NCBI GenBank assembly: GCA_001899205.1
Contig: MKVL01000013.1
Coordinates: 83,150 to 147,149, forward strand
Direction of reading: 5' to 3'
Source of the DNA: Mesorhizobium sp. 65-26
GTDB taxonomy: Bacteria; Pseudomonadota; Alphaproteobacteria; Rhizobiales; Rhizobiaceae
DNA length: 64,000 bases
Below are positions 35,664 through 44,859 of this stretch, in pieces (position 1 is the stretch's first letter; every line of letters begins with the position of its first letter). The notes below the pieces were generated by a model. That model made no database searches, was not told the origin of the DNA, and was given only the letters and a program-made list of their open reading frames with translations. The position numbers and the translations under genes were made by a program.

Positions 35664-37238
35664 ATGATCACTGGTGAATTGCGTTCGAAAATCGATGCCG
35701 TCTGGAACGCCTTCTGGGCGGGTGGCATCGCCAATCCGCTCGAGGTGATCGAGCAGATCACCTATCTGCTGTTCATGCGCGGGCTGGACGAAGCCGAGCA
35801 GCTCGAGGAGAACCGCTCGATGCGCACCGGCCAGCCTATGCGTCGTCGCATCTTCAAGGGTGGCAAGGACGGCATCGGCGAGGGCGGCGGCGTCGCCTAT
35901 GCGGACCTGCGGTGGTCGCGGCTGAAGAACAGGGATGCCGGCACCATGTTCAAGATCGTGTCGGAGCACGTCTTCCCCTTCCTGCGCAACATGGCGGAGG
36001 ACGGCACTGCGCACGCCACGCATATGAAGGGCGCGCGCTTCACCATTCCCTCGCCGGCGCTGCTGGTGAAGGTGGTCGACCTCATCGACAAGCTGCCGAT
36101 GCAGGACCGCGACACGAAGGGCGATCTCTACGAATACATGCTGGGCAAGATCGCCACCGCCGGCCAGAACGGTCAGTTCCGGACACCGCGCCACATCATC
36201 GCGCTGATGGTGGAGATGACGGCGCCGACGCCGAAGGACATCATTTGCGATCCTGCCTGCGGCACCTGCGGCTTCCTGGTCGCGGCGGGCGAATATCTGC
36301 GCGACAACCATCCGAGGATGTTCCACGACCAGGAGAGCCGCGACCATTTCAACGAGGAGATGTTCCACGGCTTCGACTTCGACAACACCATGCTGCGCAT
36401 CGGTTCGATGAATATGACGTTACACGGCGTCGAGGATCCCGATATCCGCTACAAGGATTCGCTCAGCCAGGAACATGCCGGCGACGAGGACCGCTATTCG
36501 CTCGTGCTCGCCAATCCACCCTTCGCGGGCTCGCTTGACGCCGATCAGGTCGCCAAGGATCTGCAGGCAATCGTCAAGACCAAGAAGACCGAGCTTCTGT
36601 TCATGGCGCTGTTCCTGAAGCTCTTGAAGCCCGGTGGGCGGGCGGCAGTGATCGTGCCGGACGGCGTGCTGTTCGGCTCCTCCACCGCGCACAAGGAAAT
36701 CCGCCGCATGCTGGTCGAGGACCATCGGCTCGACGGCATCGTCAAGCTGCCGTCGGGCGTCTTCCGGCCCTATGCCGGCGTCTCGACGGCGATCGTGCTA
36801 TTCACCAAGACTAATTCCGGCGACACGGATCACGTCTGGTTCTACGACTGCCAGGCCGACGGCTTTTCGCTGGACGACAAGCGCAATGCCCTGCTGCCGG
36901 CCGAGAAGATCGGGCCGACGCCGGGTTACCGCGAGGCAGGCCATTTCGTAAACCTGACCTTGACCGACGAGGAACTGGCGAAAAACAACCTGCCCGACAT
37001 CGCCGCGCGCTGGGCTGAGCGCAACAGTGCCGAACGCGACCGGCCCCGAACGGCGCAAAGCTTCCGCGTGCCGAAAGCCGAGATCGCGGCAACCGGCTAC
37101 GACCTTTCCATCAACCGCTACAAGGAGATGGTGCACGAGGCGCAGGATCACCGCCCGCCGAAAGAGATCATCGCTGAACTGAAGGCACTGGAGAAGGAGA
37201 TCGCCGACGGACTACAAGAGCTGGAGGCGATGCTGTGA
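35664..37238 (+). CDS. hsdM: Type I restriction-modification DNA methyltransferase HsdM
   Basis: A 524-aa N6-adenine methyltransferase. AdoMet motif I is DPACGTCGFLVAA (196-208) and catalytic motif IV is NPPF (284-287). The N-terminal helical domain contains VWNAFWAGGIANPLEVIEQI and a C-terminal SINRYKEMVHEAQDHR. It modifies host DNA and is needed, with HsdS, for cleavage by HsdR. ATG 35664 is used; an earlier frame start at 35535 would intrude into the promoter spacer. It overlaps hsdS by 4 bases. Confidence 0.95.
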   Translation: MITGELRSKIDAVWNAFWAGGIANPLEVIEQITYLLFMRGLDEAEQLEENRSMRTGQPMRRRIFKGGKDGIGEGGGVAYADLRWSRLKNRDAGTMFKIVSEHVFPFLRNMAEDGTAHATHMKGARFTIPSPALLVKVVDLIDKLPMQDRDTKGDLYEYMLGKIATAGQNGQFRTPRHIIALMVEMTAPTPKDIICDPACGTCGFLVAAGEYLRDNHPRMFHDQESRDHFNEEMFHGFDFDNTMLRIGSMNMTLHGVEDPDIRYKDSLSQEHAGDEDRYSLVLANPPFAGSLDADQVAKDLQAIVKTKKTELLFMALFLKLLKPGGRAAVIVPDGVLFGSSTAHKEIRRMLVEDHRLDGIVKLPSGVFRPYAGVSTAIVLFTKTNSGDTDHVWFYDCQADGFSLDDKRNALLPAEKIGPTPGYREAGHFVNLTLTDEELAKNNLPDIAARWAERNSAERDRPRTAQSFRVPKAEIAATGYDLSINRYKEMVHEAQDHRPPKEIIAELKALEKEIADGLQELEAML

Positions 37239-38419
37239 CATTGCATATTGCTCGCCTTGACGAGGTCTGCGAAATCAACCCCCGCATGCCGAGGTCGATC
37301 TCCGACATCGATATTGCTTCTTTCCTTCCGATGGCGGCAGTGTCTGAGGATGGACTGATCAGCTTTGAGGAGGAGCGGTCCGTTCGGGAAGTCAAGAAGG
37401 GCTATACCTATTTCGAGCGTGGCGATATTTTGGTGGCCAAGATCACACCCTGCTTCGAGAATGGGAAGGCGACGCGAACGAGTGCGCTAACGAAGCCCTT
37501 TGGATTCGGTTCGACCGAGTTTCATGTCTTGCGTGCTGGTAAGGAACTCGATCCGTCGTATCTTTTCCAACTAGTTTGGAACTCGAAGTTCCGCGAAGTT
37601 GGCGCCAGCAATATGACAGGCAGCGCCGGCCAGAAACGCGTTCCGGCTGACTTCCTGAAGCGCCTCGAAATCCCCCTCCCACCTCTCCGCGAACAGCAGC
37701 GAATTGCTGCGATCCTGGACAAGGCTGATGCGCTACGCCGCAAGCGCAAACGCGCCATCGAGTTGCTCGACAGCCTCACGCAGTCGATCTTTCTGGAGAT
37801 GTTTATTTCGGGAGAGCAAAAATCTTGGCCAATCGCTACGGTCGAGTCACTGTCCGTAAGCATGCGAACCGGCCCGTTCGGTAGCCAACTCCTTCATTCG
37901 GAGTTCGTTGAGAAGGGTATACCCGTGCTTGGGATCGACAACGCCGTAAGCAACGAATTCCGTTGGGTTGAACGGCGTTATATCACGCCCCGAAAATACG
38001 AGGAACTGCGTCGCTATACCGTGTTGCCTCGCGATGTCCTCATTACGATCATGGGAACGTGTGGCCGTTGCGCGGTAGTGCCTGATGACATTCCCATAGC
38101 GATAAATACGAAGCACCTCTGCTGTATCACATTGGATGCCGGTAAATGCCTGCCTGAATTTCTCCAGGCCGCGTTCCTGCAACATCCTTCTATACTCCGG
38201 CAGTTGGGCGTTGAGGCTAAAGGTGCGGTGATGCCGGGGCTAAACATGGGCATCATCAAGGGACTTTCTTTGCCCCTTCCCCCGATCGAGATTCAGGTTG
38301 AATTCGCTCGTTCGGTGCGTCGCCTCGGTATTCAGCGGTCCTCGGGAATTGAGGCTCATTCTTCAGCGGATAGCCTCTTCTCGTCCCTTCAATTTCGCGC
38401 TTTCTCAGGCCAGCTTTGA
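37235..38419 (+). CDS. hsdS: Type I restriction specificity subunit HsdS
   Basis: A 394-aa specificity protein with two target-recognition domains. The first begins LHIARLDEVCEINPRMP and the second SVSMRTGPFGSQLLHSEF, separated by the conserved helical linkers IPLPPLREQQRIAAILDKAD and LPLPPIEIQVEFARSVRRLG. The protein sets the bipartite DNA target for both modification and cleavage. It overlaps hsdM (ATGA), and the next gene starts 2 bp after its stop. Confidence 0.94.
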   Translation: MTLHIARLDEVCEINPRMPRSISDIDIASFLPMAAVSEDGLISFEEERSVREVKKGYTYFERGDILVAKITPCFENGKATRTSALTKPFGFGSTEFHVLRAGKELDPSYLFQLVWNSKFREVGASNMTGSAGQKRVPADFLKRLEIPLPPLREQQRIAAILDKADALRRKRKRAIELLDSLTQSIFLEMFISGEQKSWPIATVESLSVSMRTGPFGSQLLHSEFVEKGIPVLGIDNAVSNEFRWVERRYITPRKYEELRRYTVLPRDVLITIMGTCGRCAVVPDDIPIAINTKHLCCITLDAGKCLPEFLQAAFLQHPSILRQLGVEAKGAVMPGLNMGIIKGLSLPLPPIEIQVEFARSVRRLGIQRSSGIEAHSSADSLFSSLQFRAFSGQL

Positions 38420-38421
38420 TT

Positions 38422-39255
38422 ATGGCCGACGCGCCAGCCGGCAGTGACTGGTTGGATCGCGAGATCGACCTGATCGTCGCCGACTACTTCGACATGCTGT
38501 CGCTGGAACTGGCGGGCCGTGCGTTCGTGAAGGCGCAGCGCAATGCGGCGCTTCAGGAACTCACTGGCCGCAGCCGCGGCTCGATCGAATTCAAGCATCA
38601 GAATATCAGCGCGGTGCTCTATCGGCTCGGCATGCCATGGATCGCCGGTTACAAGCCGATGGCCAATTACCAGCGGGCGCTGGTCGACGGCGTCGAGCGC
38701 CATATCGCCCGCGATCAGGCGCTTTTCGAGAACCCGATGCCTGCGGCGTCCGCACCCGGCCTGCACGAGCCCCAACAAATCTTCTTCGAAGCGCCGCCTA
38801 TCACGAATTTCGAAGCTGTGCCGCCGGCGCTGGAGCGGATCGTGCGGAAATTCGACCCTGCTCTACGGGATGCCCGCAATCGACAACTGGGCAAGAACGG
38901 AGAGGAGTGCGTCTTCGTCGCCGAGCAGTCAACCTTGCGCGCTGCGGGGCGTGAAGATCTTGCCCGCAAGGTGCGCTGGGTTTCAGCGGAGGACGGCGAC
39001 GGCGCCGGCTACGACATTCGTTCGTTCGATCCGGCCGGCAGGGAACGCCTCATCGAGGTGAAGACTACCATTGGTCACAAGCAGACCCCGTTTCTGCTCT
39101 CGGAGAATGAACGGGCCTTCTCGGAGGAGCGCCCGGATGCGTTCAGGCTGATGCGGTTGTTCGACTTCGCCAGCCAGCCGCGCGCCTTCGAACTCACGCC
39201 ACCGCTGGACAAATCCTTGCTGCTGAAAGCTGCGACCTGGCGGGCGCAGTTCTGA
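38422..39255 (+). CDS. DUF3883 nuclease-like protein within the hsd operon
   Basis: A 277-aa protein. The C-terminal half has the DUF3883/PD-(D/E)xK pattern GAGYDIRSFDPAGRERLIEV followed by KTT: the Asp of YDI and the ExK of EVKT form the usual catalytic triad. The N-terminal half (DWLDREIDLIVADYFDMLSL, then FKHQNISAVLYRLGMPWIAG) is a helical domain seen with DUF3883 in restriction-like loci. The start is ATG 38422, 2 bp past hsdS. Its place between hsdS and hsdR suggests an added nuclease or regulator of this RM system. Confidence 0.82.
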   Translation: MADAPAGSDWLDREIDLIVADYFDMLSLELAGRAFVKAQRNAALQELTGRSRGSIEFKHQNISAVLYRLGMPWIAGYKPMANYQRALVDGVERHIARDQALFENPMPAASAPGLHEPQQIFFEAPPITNFEAVPPALERIVRKFDPALRDARNRQLGKNGEECVFVAEQSTLRAAGREDLARKVRWVSAEDGDGAGYDIRSFDPAGRERLIEVKTTIGHKQTPFLLSENERAFSEERPDAFRLMRLFDFASQPRAFELTPPLDKSLLLKAATWRAQF

Positions 39256-39269
39256 GGAGACACACACGA

Positions 39270-39803
39270 ATGGCCGACATCGGCACTTTCCGCCTTACGC
39301 TACCAGGCCAAATGCTGCGGCGCGGCTTTTGGCTCTATGTTTGGAAGGTCGCAGCCGCCGACGGTCGCGAACTTCTCTATGTCGGGCGGACAGGTGACAA
39401 CTCCAGTCCCAACGCCTCGCCACCATATATTCGGATGGGGCAGCACCTCGGCTCAATGAAGAACCAGAACGCACTACGTCGCCATCTCACGAGCCGTGGA
39501 ATCGAACCCGAGACGTGTGGGTCCTTTGAGCTAATCGCCCATGGCCCCATCCACCCAGAAGTCGTTAAGCCCGAAGATTTCGATCATGCTGATAAGCTCA
39601 CGCGAGATTCTCTTATGAAATTACACACGCCTTTCCGAAATAGTGTGGGCGCGATGGAAAAGCAGCTGGAAAAAGATCTTCGTTCTGCCGGCTACGTCGT
39701 CATGAATGAGGTGAAATGGAAGCACAGTGTCAATGACGCGGAGTGGATTCCGATCCGACTGGCATTTGCAACTGATTTCCCAAAGCTCAAGGACTTGAAG
39801 TGA
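39270..39803 (+). CDS. GIY-YIG-like nuclease superfamily protein within the hsd operon
   Basis: A 177-aa protein whose N-terminus contains FWLYVWKVAAADGRELLYVG followed by RTGDNSS, resembling the GIY-(x)10-YIG core. Downstream residues (YIRMGQHL, ALRRHLTSRG, then MEKQLEKDLRSAGY) could supply the Arg and Glu of that fold. No larger domain is recognised. It starts 14 bp after the DUF3883 gene, and its stop overlaps the hsdR start (GTGA), so it is tightly coupled. It may be an accessory nuclease of the RM system or a regulator; the exact catalytic set needs structural modelling. Confidence 0.62.
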   Translation: MADIGTFRLTLPGQMLRRGFWLYVWKVAAADGRELLYVGRTGDNSSPNASPPYIRMGQHLGSMKNQNALRRHLTSRGIEPETCGSFELIAHGPIHPEVVKPEDFDHADKLTRDSLMKLHTPFRNSVGAMEKQLEKDLRSAGYVVMNEVKWKHSVNDAEWIPIRLAFATDFPKLKDLK

Positions 39804-42800
39804 CGTCCAACTTCACCTTCCTCGCCGCAGAGTTTCCAACCGTCCACGAGGCGGCGGTGGAGGCAGAACGGCAGGCGGGTGTGTCGCCGACGGCGGCGGC
39901 GTTCTTTGCCGGCAAGACAGTCGAGCTCGCGGTCAAATGGGCATTCCGCAACGATCCTGGCCTGAAGCTGCCCTACCAGGACAATATCGCCGCACTGCTG
40001 CATGAACCGAGCTTTCGCCGCGCGGCGGGCGATGCGGTGTTCGCCAAGGCGAAATTCATCAACACGCTGCGCAATCGCGCCGTGCACGAGGAAAAGACCA
40101 TCCGGCCAGGCGACGCCGTCGGCGCGGTCAAGGAACTGTTCCACGTCTGCTTCTGGCTGGCGCGCACCTACGCGCGCAAGGCAAAGCCGGCGGACGGCAT
40201 GGCTTTCGACGCCTCGGTGCTGGCGCGCCGCGACGAGACGCTGAAGAAGGCCTTCGCGCATCTGAAGGCGCAGCAAGCCGAGCTCGACGCCAAGAACGGC
40301 GAACTGACCAAACTGCTTTCCGACAACCAGAACCTCGACGCCGAACTGCAGCGCCTGCGCGCCGAAGTGTCGGCGGCCCGTCATGCGGCAGAGGCGACGC
40401 CTTCCACGCATGACTACAATGAGGCCGAAACTCGCGACCGCTTCATCGACCTTCTGCTGCGCGAGGCGGGCTGGGCGCTGGACAGGCCGGAAGACACTGA
40501 GTTCCGCGTCGAGGGCATGCCGAACGAGCAGGGCATCGGCTTCGTCGACTATGTGTTGTGGGGCGCGGATGGCAAGCCGCTGGGCCTGGTCGAGGCCAAG
40601 CGCACGCGCAAGGATGCCCGCCAGGGCCAGCAGCAGGCAAAACTCTATGCCGATCGGCTGGAGGCCCGCTACGGCCAACGGCCGGTGATCTTCTATTCGA
40701 ATGGCTATGAGCACTGGATCTGGGACGATGTGCGCTATCCGCCGCGCCAGATCGGCGGCTTCTACAAGCGCGACGAGTTGGAACTCCTGATCCAGCGCCG
40801 CACAAGCCGCAGGAAGCTCGCCGAGACAAGGCTCAACACGAAGATTGCCGGCGACAAGCGCCCCTACCAGCAGCGCGCCATCCGTGCCATCGGCAAGGCC
40901 TTCGAGGACGAGGGCGAGCGCAAGGCACTGCTCGTGATGGCCACGGGCTCCGGCAAGACGCGCACCGTCATAGCGTTGGTCGATCTTTTGATGCGCGCTG
41001 GCTGGGTGAAGCGCGTGCTGTTCCTTGCGGATCGCGTGGCCCTGGTGAACCAGGCGGCTGGTGCCTTCAAGGCGCATCTGCCGGATTCGGCGCCAGTCAA
41101 TCTCGTCACAGAGCGGTCCATCGAGGGCCGCGTGTTCCTGTCCACCTATCCGACGATGATGAACCTCATCGATGGCAGGCAGGAGGGCAAGGCCAAGTTC
41201 GGCCCTGGGCATTTCGACCTCATCGTCATCGATGAGGCGCACCGGTCGGTCTACCAGCGCTATCGCGCGATCTTCGAGTATTTTGACTCGTTCCTCGTCG
41301 GCCTGACCGCGACGCCCAAGGACGAGATCGACAAGAATACCTATTCGCTCGTCGACCTGGAAGACGGCGTGCCCACCGACGCCTACAGCCTCGAAGAAGC
41401 TGTTGCCGACGGCCATCTCGTGCCGCCCGTGGCGATCTCTGTGCCGCTGAAGATCGTGCGCTCCGGCTTGCGCTATGACGATCTCTCCGAGGAGGAGAAG
41501 GACCAGTGGGACATGCTGGAGTGGGGCGAGGACGAGATCCCCGATACGGTCGAGGCGGCCGAGGTGAACAAGCGCCTGTTCAACCAGGACACCGTTGACC
41601 GGGTCATTGCGCACTTGATGCAGAACGGGTTGAAGGTCGAAGGCGGCGACCGGCTCGGCAAGACCATCATCTTCGCCAAGAACCAGGCACACGCTGTTTA
41701 CATCGAGGCTCGCTTCAACGCGGCCTATCCGTCGCTTGCTGGACACTTCGCGCGCGTCATCACCTACGAGAGCGGTGCCTACGCACAGACGCTGATCGAC
41801 GACTTCTCCAAGAAGGGCAAGGCCCCGCACATCGCCATCTCGGTCGATATGCTGGACACCGGCATCGACGTGCCGGAGGTGGTGAATCTTGTTTTCTTCA
41901 AACAGGTGCGGTCGAAGACCAAGTTCTGGCAGATGATGGGCCGCGGCACGCGTCTCTGCCCCGACCTGTTTGGCCCTGGCCAGGACAAGGAATTCTTTCG
42001 CGTCTTCGACTATTGCCAGAATCTCGAGTTCTTCGGCGCAAATCCGGAGATCAAGGAAGCCAGCGTTGCCAAATCCCTATCGGCCCGCCTGTTCGCCGCC
42101 CGGCTCGATCTTGTGCGTGCGGTAGATGACAAGGGTGGCAAGGCGGGCGGCTTTGCCGCGCCCGAACAGCAACCTTACGAAGCGCCCGGCAGCCACGTAG
42201 ACCCGCCGAGTATGGAAGAGGTGCGTGCGAGCGCGCTGGCCGTTCTGCGCGAGACCGTCGCTGGCCTGAACCTCGAGAACTTCATCGTGCGCCAGAAGCG
42301 CCGGATGGTCGAAAAATACCAGGCCGACCAGGCTTGGAATGACATCGACGATGAGGCGCGGGATGAGCTGGTGAGCGACATTGCGCCGCTTCCATCGTCG
42401 CGTGAACTGGGAACCGAGGAAGCGAAGCGCTTCGACCTGCTGATGTTCCAGCTGCAGCTTGCCCTTCTCAAAGGCTCCAAGCGCTTCGATACGCTGAAGA
42501 AGCAACTCCTCGAATTCGCATCCGCGCTCGAGGACCAGACAGCCATTCCAGGCATCGCAGCGCAGGCGGTGCTCATCGAAGAGATCCAGACCTCGCAATG
42601 GTGGGAAGGCGTGAGCGTTCCTCTGCTGGAGCTGGTCCGGCTGCGCCTGCGCAATCTGATTCAGCACATCGAGAAAGGCCGTCGGTCGATCGTCTACTCG
42701 AACTTCGCCGACGAGATCGGCGCCGGCGAGGAGATCGACCTGCCGCAGGTCGGCGAGGCCGATTTCGCCCGCTTCAAGGCGAAGGCACGGCACTTCCTCC

Positions 42801-43231
42801 GTGGACTCTCCGGCAATCAGGTTCTCGACAAGTTGCGCCAGGGCAGGGCACTAACCGCATACGATCTGGCGGAGCTGGAACGGCTGCTGCTGGAGGCAGG
42901 GATTGCCGGTCCGCAGGATATCGAGCGCGCCCGGGAGGCCAGCCGCGGCTTCGGTCGCTTCGTGCGCTCGCTGGTCGGGCTCGACCGTTCAGCGGTAAGT
43001 GACGCCTTCGGTGAATTCCTATCGCATGGCGCCGCCGCGCATCAGCAGATCGAGTTCATCGGCCTGGTCATCGAGCACATGACCGAAGCCGGCTCGATGG
43101 ATCCCGCACTGCTCTATGAGGCGCCGTTTACCGACATCGCTCCGACGGGACCGGAACAGGTATTCGACGAAGGCCAGGTGGCTGCCCTTGTCGCGCGCAT
43201 CCGAGAGATCAGCGAGAGCGCTGCGGTTTAG
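39800..43231 (+). CDS. hsdR: Type I restriction endonuclease HsdR
   Basis: A 1143-aa motor-nuclease. The N-terminal DUF4145-like helical region (AAFFAGKTVELAVKWAF) precedes the nuclease site D250...E265-x-K267 in FVDYVLWGADGKPLGLVEAK. The helicase motor has Walker A MATGSGKT (380-387) and DEAH (478-481), with QMMGRGTRLCPDL as motif VI. The C-terminal region couples to HsdMS. The start is GTG 39800, overlapping the GIY-YIG-like stop. It translocates DNA and cuts unmodified targets. It is the last gene of the five-gene operon. Confidence 0.96.
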   Translation: MTSNFTFLAAEFPTVHEAAVEAERQAGVSPTAAAFFAGKTVELAVKWAFRNDPGLKLPYQDNIAALLHEPSFRRAAGDAVFAKAKFINTLRNRAVHEEKTIRPGDAVGAVKELFHVCFWLARTYARKAKPADGMAFDASVLARRDETLKKAFAHLKAQQAELDAKNGELTKLLSDNQNLDAELQRLRAEVSAARHAAEATPSTHDYNEAETRDRFIDLLLREAGWALDRPEDTEFRVEGMPNEQGIGFVDYVLWGADGKPLGLVEAKRTRKDARQGQQQAKLYADRLEARYGQRPVIFYSNGYEHWIWDDVRYPPRQIGGFYKRDELELLIQRRTSRRKLAETRLNTKIAGDKRPYQQRAIRAIGKAFEDEGERKALLVMATGSGKTRTVIALVDLLMRAGWVKRVLFLADRVALVNQAAGAFKAHLPDSAPVNLVTERSIEGRVFLSTYPTMMNLIDGRQEGKAKFGPGHFDLIVIDEAHRSVYQRYRAIFEYFDSFLVGLTATPKDEIDKNTYSLVDLEDGVPTDAYSLEEAVADGHLVPPVAISVPLKIVRSGLRYDDLSEEEKDQWDMLEWGEDEIPDTVEAAEVNKRLFNQDTVDRVIAHLMQNGLKVEGGDRLGKTIIFAKNQAHAVYIEARFNAAYPSLAGHFARVITYESGAYAQTLIDDFSKKGKAPHIAISVDMLDTGIDVPEVVNLVFFKQVRSKTKFWQMMGRGTRLCPDLFGPGQDKEFFRVFDYCQNLEFFGANPEIKEASVAKSLSARLFAARLDLVRAVDDKGGKAGGFAAPEQQPYEAPGSHVDPPSMEEVRASALAVLRETVAGLNLENFIVRQKRRMVEKYQADQAWNDIDDEARDELVSDIAPLPSSRELGTEEAKRFDLLMFQLQLALLKGSKRFDTLKKQLLEFASALEDQTAIPGIAAQAVLIEEIQTSQWWEGVSVPLLELVRLRLRNLIQHIEKGRRSIVYSNFADEIGAGEEIDLPQVGEADFARFKAKARHFLRGLSGNQVLDKLRQGRALTAYDLAELERLLLEAGIAGPQDIERAREASRGFGRFVRSLVGLDRSAVSDAFGEFLSHGAAAHQQIEFIGLVIEHMTEAGSMDPALLYEAPFTDIAPTGPEQVFDEGQVAALVARIREISESAAV

Positions 43232-43966
43232 TTCAGCTTTGGACGCCGGTGCGCACTTGGATACAAAGCCTCTCGTCTAATCGTCTCGCATTGGCTGCAC
43301 GATATCCCTGCATAGATTGGCTTTCCCCCTACCGGATCGCGCACTACTATGGCGGCCATCCAGCAAGGGGGTCTTGTTCGATTCTGCATCGACAGTGTTG
43401 AAGAGCTTAGCCTTGTCATGGCGGCCAGGTGGGATGCGTAACCTGGCCATAACTCCGAATCCCGGGCCATGAGGCCCCATCCGGTTAGGGGGCATTTCCT
43501 CGCCGCCCATCATCGTGCCCGGCTTAACTTCAACCGGCGCACGACACGCGGTCGTAGTTCTCACTACGGTGCCGCGATCTTTTCTTTGCGTCCTTTGATA
43601 GCTGGCGACAACCAGGAGCGGGCGTCCGGATTTCTCCGGGAGCGATCGTCCTGATCTTCCGGTCGGCTGCGGCTGCCTCATAGTGTCCTCACGGTATAAG
43701 GACGGGCCGTCTCCATCGAGGCCGCTATGTTCGCATTCCCACTGGGAAGAGGCACGCCGTCTATTCGACTGATATCGGCGTTCGCTTTGTCGGCAGGTCG
43801 TTGGTGGCTTCGGCTTTGAGCGGGGTGCTGCCTTGATGGCGAGAGTCGTGGAGCCGCATGGCATGGCGGGATGCCCTTGCACGACTAATCAATAGTAAGC
43901 GAACGCTTACTATCCGTCAAGACGAACCGCAAGTCCTCAGGAATTGAGTCGATCAGTCTTCCCAGA
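43232..43966. other. Non-coding stretch after hsdR
   Basis: 735 bp with no supported gene. A minus-strand frame of about 200 codons (43277-43882) has no ribosome binding site and no recognisable family. A perfect 22-bp palindrome lies at 43892-43913. The rest appears empty. Confidence 0.5.
43892..43913. promoter_or_regulatory. Operator-like 22-bp palindrome
   Basis: ATAGTAAGCG-AA-CGCTTACTAT has two 10-bp arms with a 2-bp centre, 54 bp before the small coupled genes. Perfect dyads of this size are typical of TetR-type or similar repressor sites. No matching regulator is adjacent. Confidence 0.6.
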
Positions 43967-44191
43967 ATGTGCGCATGGGGAGGTTGTCACGCCATCACAA
44001 CCGAACCGCACAAGCACGGCTGGAGCAGTATGCTTCTCTATAGGGGCGAACCGAAGCTCGATTTCATGGAAATCGACCCTCGATTGATGGCGCGGGATTG
44101 CGTGCTTTGCCCGGAACACGCGCGACATCTGGACGAACACCTTCTCCTGGACATCGGAAGCCGTCTTCGCACTGTCGAGGGGGTGGCCTGA
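43967..44191 (+). CDS. Hypothetical 74-aa protein with Cys/His pairs
   Basis: A small protein starting MCAWGGCHAITTEPHKHGWS with a later DCVLCPEHARHLDEHLL. The C-x4-CH and CxxCPEH pairs could form a zinc site. Downstream of a 22-bp palindrome. Its stop overlaps the start of the next gene by one base (TGATG). No family was recognised. Coupling and spacing make it a plausible gene rather than a random frame. Confidence 0.5.
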   Translation: MCAWGGCHAITTEPHKHGWSSMLLYRGEPKLDFMEIDPRLMARDCVLCPEHARHLDEHLLLDIGSRLRTVEGVA

Positions 44192-44409
44192 TGCCGATCA
44201 TTCCTCTGGGAGCGCATGAACCGGATCCGCGCGATATGCTGATCTATGATATCGCGGATACCATCGGAGCGGCTTTGTCCGATCCTGCTGATATTGGAGT
44301 TCTCGAAGTCGCGGAAATGATCATTGATCAGGTCGAGGAGAGCCCGATCTTTGGTGAAAAGGCACGCATCAGGATGAAGGCCAAGTCTCGGCCGAGGCCT
44401 AACCCCTAG
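44191..44409 (+). CDS. Hypothetical 72-aa acidic protein, coupled
   Basis: A small acidic protein (MPIIPLGAHEPDPRDMLIYD, then IADTIGAALSDPADIGVLEV) with predicted helices and a basic tail (RMKAKSRPRPNP). Its ATG overlaps the previous stop (TGATG). A hairpin follows at 44435. No family was recognised. The pair may form a toxin-antitoxin-like, regulatory or anti-phage unit; this is inference from size and coupling only. Confidence 0.5.
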   Translation: MPIIPLGAHEPDPRDMLIYDIADTIGAALSDPADIGVLEVAEMIIDQVEESPIFGEKARIRMKAKSRPRPNP

Positions 44410-44434
44410 CTGGCTCCGCCCGTCGACGACTCAG

Positions 44435-44459
44435 GAGGCTGCTGCCGATCTGCAGCCTC
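44435..44459 (+). terminator. Terminator hairpin after the small gene pair
   Basis: GAGGCTGC-TGCCGATCT-GCAGCCTC is a perfect 8-bp stem, 26 bp after the stop. The following TGTCGTT is T-rich but not a run. Confidence 0.5.
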
Positions 44460-44859
44460 TGTCGTTATCATCGGAGGTTGGGCAATTACCCAATCAAAGC
44501 CAAGCATACGGTCGGCGCCCCCGGAATACCTCCTTTGCCAAGTTGGCGGATTTCTGGGACGCTTAGGATCGTTCAATGAGAGCCAGCCATCTTCTCGGCT
44601 GGAATGAACTGTTTCTCTCGACCATGCTCACGCTTGAGGCGCGAGTTGCGCGGTGGTTGAAAATGTATTCGCCCTTGTAGGGCAAGGAGTTTCGTCGATC
44701 ACGGCTCCGTGTTTCGGTAACCGGCGCATCGGCCCAAGTGATGTTCCTGCTTTCGGGCTTCTTCGGCCGGCCAGAGCGGTTCCCGGCTCGTCTATGCAGA
44801 TCCAGTGCACGCCTCTTGATGTTGTCACCGAGTCAAAAAAGCCCGTTTCGGGGTCAAAG

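Noticed and set aside
39692-41830. 712-codon open frame antisense to hsdR
   Set aside because: hsdR carries all helicase and nuclease motifs; the antisense frame has none.
43277-43882. 201-codon minus-strand frame after hsdR
   Set aside because: No ribosome binding site, no family resemblance and patchy composition; I also looked for group II intron domain V here and did not find it.
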